7,788 bases of DNA from an uncultured Clostridia bacterium. Lineage in GTDB: Bacteria > Bacillota > Clostridia > TANB77 > CAG-508. The stretch lies in contig CANQTJ010000075.1 of the NCBI GenBank assembly GCA_947626705.1, positions 1 through 7,788 of the forward strand, written 5' to 3'. Position 1 is the stretch's first letter; every line of letters starts with the position of its first letter. Positions 6,518 to 7,788 of the stretch are shown in pieces. The notes under the pieces were generated by a model, which worked only from the letters and a program-made list of their open reading frames with translations, was not told where the DNA came from and searched no databases. A program made the position numbers and the translations under genes.

Positions 6518-7225
6518 AAGCCAACCGACGCCATAGTTGCAAGAGCTACCTACACAGGAGTAATGATAGAGGTACGCGAGAGGATAGTCATAACAATTGC
6601 AAAAGTGGATACCACCCGCACACCAGAAGCCGTCATCCTCTTCGTTTGTACATGAAAGCATTTTGTATGTATTATTAAGGTCATAAACCCCACAAACCTC
6701 TCTGCTTCCTGTATTTTCGAAGTCTTCAGAGTCGTAGTCGTGTCCTAAATTTTTCGAGATAAGGACAACTGCCTTCAGCGCTTTTTCGATGGTCCATCCT
6801 TTCTTTTCCAAGCTGTTAACCAGCCAGACAAGAAATGCGTAATACTGATACTCTGAGCCAACACTCCATTTCTTGCCCTGCACAGTCGGCATCTTTTCCG
6901 CCTTCTGTTTCCAGAAATTGAAAGAATATCCAACCGCAGGAATACCTCCGGCTTTGAAAACCACCTCTTTTCCATCCAAAGACGGATCATAGATGGGCTT
7001 CCAAAAAGGTCCAACTCTTTCCTCTTTTACTTCTTTGATTGCTTCGATAAAGTCCTTAAGTTTTTCATTCTCTGTGACATATCCAAGGATATTTTCAAAG
7101 AAACCTTCAGAAGTCGGATCAATAAGCACTAAACGTGCATCGTCCGTGGAAACTATTCCAAGTTTCCGCTTTTTCTGCTTTTCCTGCTTTTCCCGCTTTT
7201 TCCCAAAATTTCCGAATCCGATCAT
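6506..7225 (-). CDS. Unrecognised 239-residue protein, candidate DGR variable (C-type-lectin-like) target
   Basis: The start is set by AAGGAGG (7234-7240), eight bases upstream. There is no signal peptide. A very basic N-terminus (residues 9-21, KKREKQEKQKKRK) precedes LGIVSTDDARLVLIDP. A mixed middle domain carries GPFWKPIYDPSLDG (72-85), WSVGSEYQYYAFLVWLVNSL (120-139) and a helix with KAVVLISKNLG (151-161). The C-terminus begins at DDGFWCAGG (197-205) and ends YGVGWLVLS. In codons 199-234, 32 of 36 end in C or T. The residues there are dominated by Tyr, Cys, Gly, Ser, His and Asn, as expected if AAC and AAT template codons had been randomised. The GG start and the G-V-G-W end sit where DGR lectin folds have GG and GFR. 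I cannot name the family; the DGR reading rests on codon pattern and position only, with no template or reverse transcriptase seen. Higher G+C than its neighbours indicates transfer. Confidence 0.85.
   Translation of the reverse strand: MIGFGNFGKKREKQEKQKKRKLGIVSTDDARLVLIDPTSEGFFENILGYVTENEKLKDFIEAIKEVKEERVGPFWKPIYDPSLDGKEVVFKAGGIPAVGYSFNFWKQKAEKMPTVQGKKWSVGSEYQYYAFLVWLVNSLEKKGWTIEKALKAVVLISKNLGHDYDSEDFENTGSREVCGVYDLNNTYKMLSCTNEEDDGFWCAGGIHFCNCYDYPLAYLYHYSCVGSSCNYGVGWLVLS
6524..6631 (-). other. Candidate variable region (VR) at the 3' end of the gene
   Basis: These are codons 199-234 of the 239-residue gene. Only TGG, GCG (twice) and GTA break the NNY pattern. Five cysteines and seven tyrosines fall in this 36-codon stretch. 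The region is followed by a short constant-looking end (WLVLS, stop) and by hairpins, the usual DGR order of variable positions, homing signal and hairpin. No matching adenine-rich template copy was seen elsewhere in the window. Confidence 0.35.
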
Positions 7226-7293
7226 GTTGTTTTCCTCCTTCTTGCATGTAAAAAATTGGTTAACGGATTTTTCAAAATATTTTGCTTAAATAT

Positions 7294-7322
7294 ATTATAG
7301 CACAAATCTGGCATTAAAGCAA
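7294..7322 (-). promoter_or_regulatory. Predicted promoter of the 239-residue gene
   Basis: On the minus strand an extended -10 TGCTATAAT ends at 7294, with TTGCTT (7317-7322) 17 bases upstream of TATAAT. Transcription should start near 7287, giving a leader of about 60 bases. The core TGCTATAATAT is identical to that of the cation transporter promoter near 1717, so the host's housekeeping polymerase should read it. Confidence 0.65.
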
Positions 7323-7424
7323 CTTGGTGTTTGTTTGAGCAGTAAAAAAGAGTAAATTTTATTATTTTTATCTATAGCGTTTATAACTGGTAATATCTGG
7401 CAATCGTTTTATTCTTCGGAATAG

Positions 7425-7433
7425 TTATCCACA
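7425..7433 (+). promoter_or_regulatory. Single perfect DnaA-box 9-mer
   Basis: TTATCCACA matches the DnaA-box consensus exactly. It stands alone, without a cluster, AT-rich 13-mers in register or nearby dnaA, dnaN or plasmid rep genes. A chance match or titration site is more likely than an origin. Confidence 0.3.
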
Positions 7434-7456
7434 GGTATAGAGTATGTTTATTAATA

Positions 7457-7483
7457 AAAGTTTCTCTGTTTTATGGAAACTTT
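7457..7483. repeat. 8-bp inverted repeat
   Basis: AAAGTTTC and GAAACTTT flank an 11-base spacer, 33 bases beyond the transposase stop codon on that strand. It could be a weak terminator for the transposase or part of the element's end. The T-run after the stem is poor on both strands. Confidence 0.35.
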
Positions 7484-7516
7484 CCTATTTACTTTTTTAT
7501 AAATTTGTTATACAAT

Positions 7517-7788
7517 TCAATCAAATCTTAATTGTACTTTTTTATGTACTGTTAGATTTGTTATTGTTGAGATAAGCTGTTCTTTAATTTTTTGTCTTAT
7601 CTCTTTTAATTTGAGTTTTATTTCTTTTATTTCTTTTATTCCATTCTCTAACAATTGTCTTATTATATGTGCTATCTGTATCATTAAATAATGAACCTTT
7701 ATTCCACTGAATTTTTACTATACAAATGCCCTATATCAAATGTTCTATTCTTTTGAATATTAAATCCTTCATTTTCTATTTTCCATCT
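7517..7788 (-). pseudogene. C-terminal remnant of a DDE transposase, frameshifted, cut by the window edge
   Basis: Read inward from the right edge, the minus strand gives RWKIENEGFNIQKN and then FDIGHLYSKNS before a stop. One frame over it continues IKVHYLMIQIAHIIRQLLE and runs to TGA at 7517-7519. The RW(K)IENEGFN motif carries the catalytic Glu of DDE transposases. The spacing R-x3-E and a Lys seven residues later resembles, but does not exactly match, the IS4-type YREK motif; the following helix is typical of such C-termini. The frame is lost near 7680-7700, between SKNS and IKVHY. The tail is basic, from an in-frame repeat (KEIKEIKLKLKEI). Most of the gene lies outside the window. It marks a former insertion sequence next to the foreign gene. 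The family name is a judgement from motif memory. Confidence 0.8.

Larger units (their letters stand above)
7323..7516. other. Non-coding stretch between the foreign gene and the transposase remnant
   Basis: No frame with a start and ribosome binding site was found on either strand. It contains a perfect TTATCCACA 9-mer (7425-7433) and an 8-bp inverted repeat (AAAGTTTC 7457-7464, GAAACTTT 7476-7483). The end of the insertion sequence that owned the transposase should lie here, but I cannot pick its terminal repeat without the other end. Confidence 0.5.

Noticed and set aside
6496..6678. Plus-strand 60-codon frame opposite the candidate variable region
   Set aside because: It is antisense to the supported minus-strand gene, has no ribosome binding site, and its open length follows from the NNY bias on the other strand.
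6775..7014. Second minus-strand frame of 79 codons
   Set aside because: It lies inside the 239-residue gene in another frame and has no start signal.
7425..7433. Replication origin
   Set aside because: One DnaA box alone, with no cluster and no replication genes, is not enough.
1..7788. tRNA, rRNA, CRISPR array or riboswitch
   Set aside because: No cloverleaf with TTCGA-type T-loop, no rRNA segment, no spaced repeat array and no recognisable riboswitch core was seen on either strand.

Overview
The window is very AT-rich, with standard-code genes, strong AGGAGG-type ribosome binding sites and a clostridial type of prepilin (basic N-terminus, then KG/ITLIALV). This points to a low-GC Clostridia-type Firmicute, probably from the gut. 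I cannot name the species.

Positions 1-4858 are ordinary chromosome. priA (minus strand, replication restart helicase) stops about 200 residues short of the family length, right at the window edge. It is divergent from a cation diffusion facilitator gene whose metal-site residues suggest manganese export. A bidirectional terminator separates that gene from a minus-strand operon of a cytoplasmic GH13 alpha-amylase followed by a prepilin-like protein. The two operon genes overlap by ATGA, so they are probably translationally coupled.

Positions 4859-6440 are a damaged region. A plus-strand gene keeps a promoter, a ribosome binding site and about 15 codons, then runs into the 3' end of a minus-strand block. 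That block holds a 59-codon frame with no ATG (a perfectly spaced ATT instead). It also holds a roughly 330-codon gene broken by three in-frame stops and about four frameshifts. The order of its Cys, Asn-His and His motifs faintly recalls RtcB RNA ligases, but this is not secure.

Positions 6440-7330 look foreign: one 60-base sample is about 43% G+C, against about 23% in the cation-exporter gene. They carry one intact 239-residue gene on the minus strand with its own extended -10 promoter and terminator. Its last ~36 codons are almost all NNY and rich in Tyr, Cys, Gly and Ser, sit at the extreme 3' end, and are followed by small hairpins. This is the layout of the variable region of a diversity-generating retroelement (DGR) target protein. 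No template repeat or reverse transcriptase lies in the window, so this is a hypothesis, but it is the most interesting signal here.

Positions 7330-7788 hold a non-coding stretch with one perfect DnaA-box 9-mer and then the frameshifted C-terminal end of a DDE transposase that runs off the right edge. Together, the transposase remnant, the decayed genes and the compositional island mark 5.1-7.8 kb as an accessory, horizontally acquired segment beside core genes.
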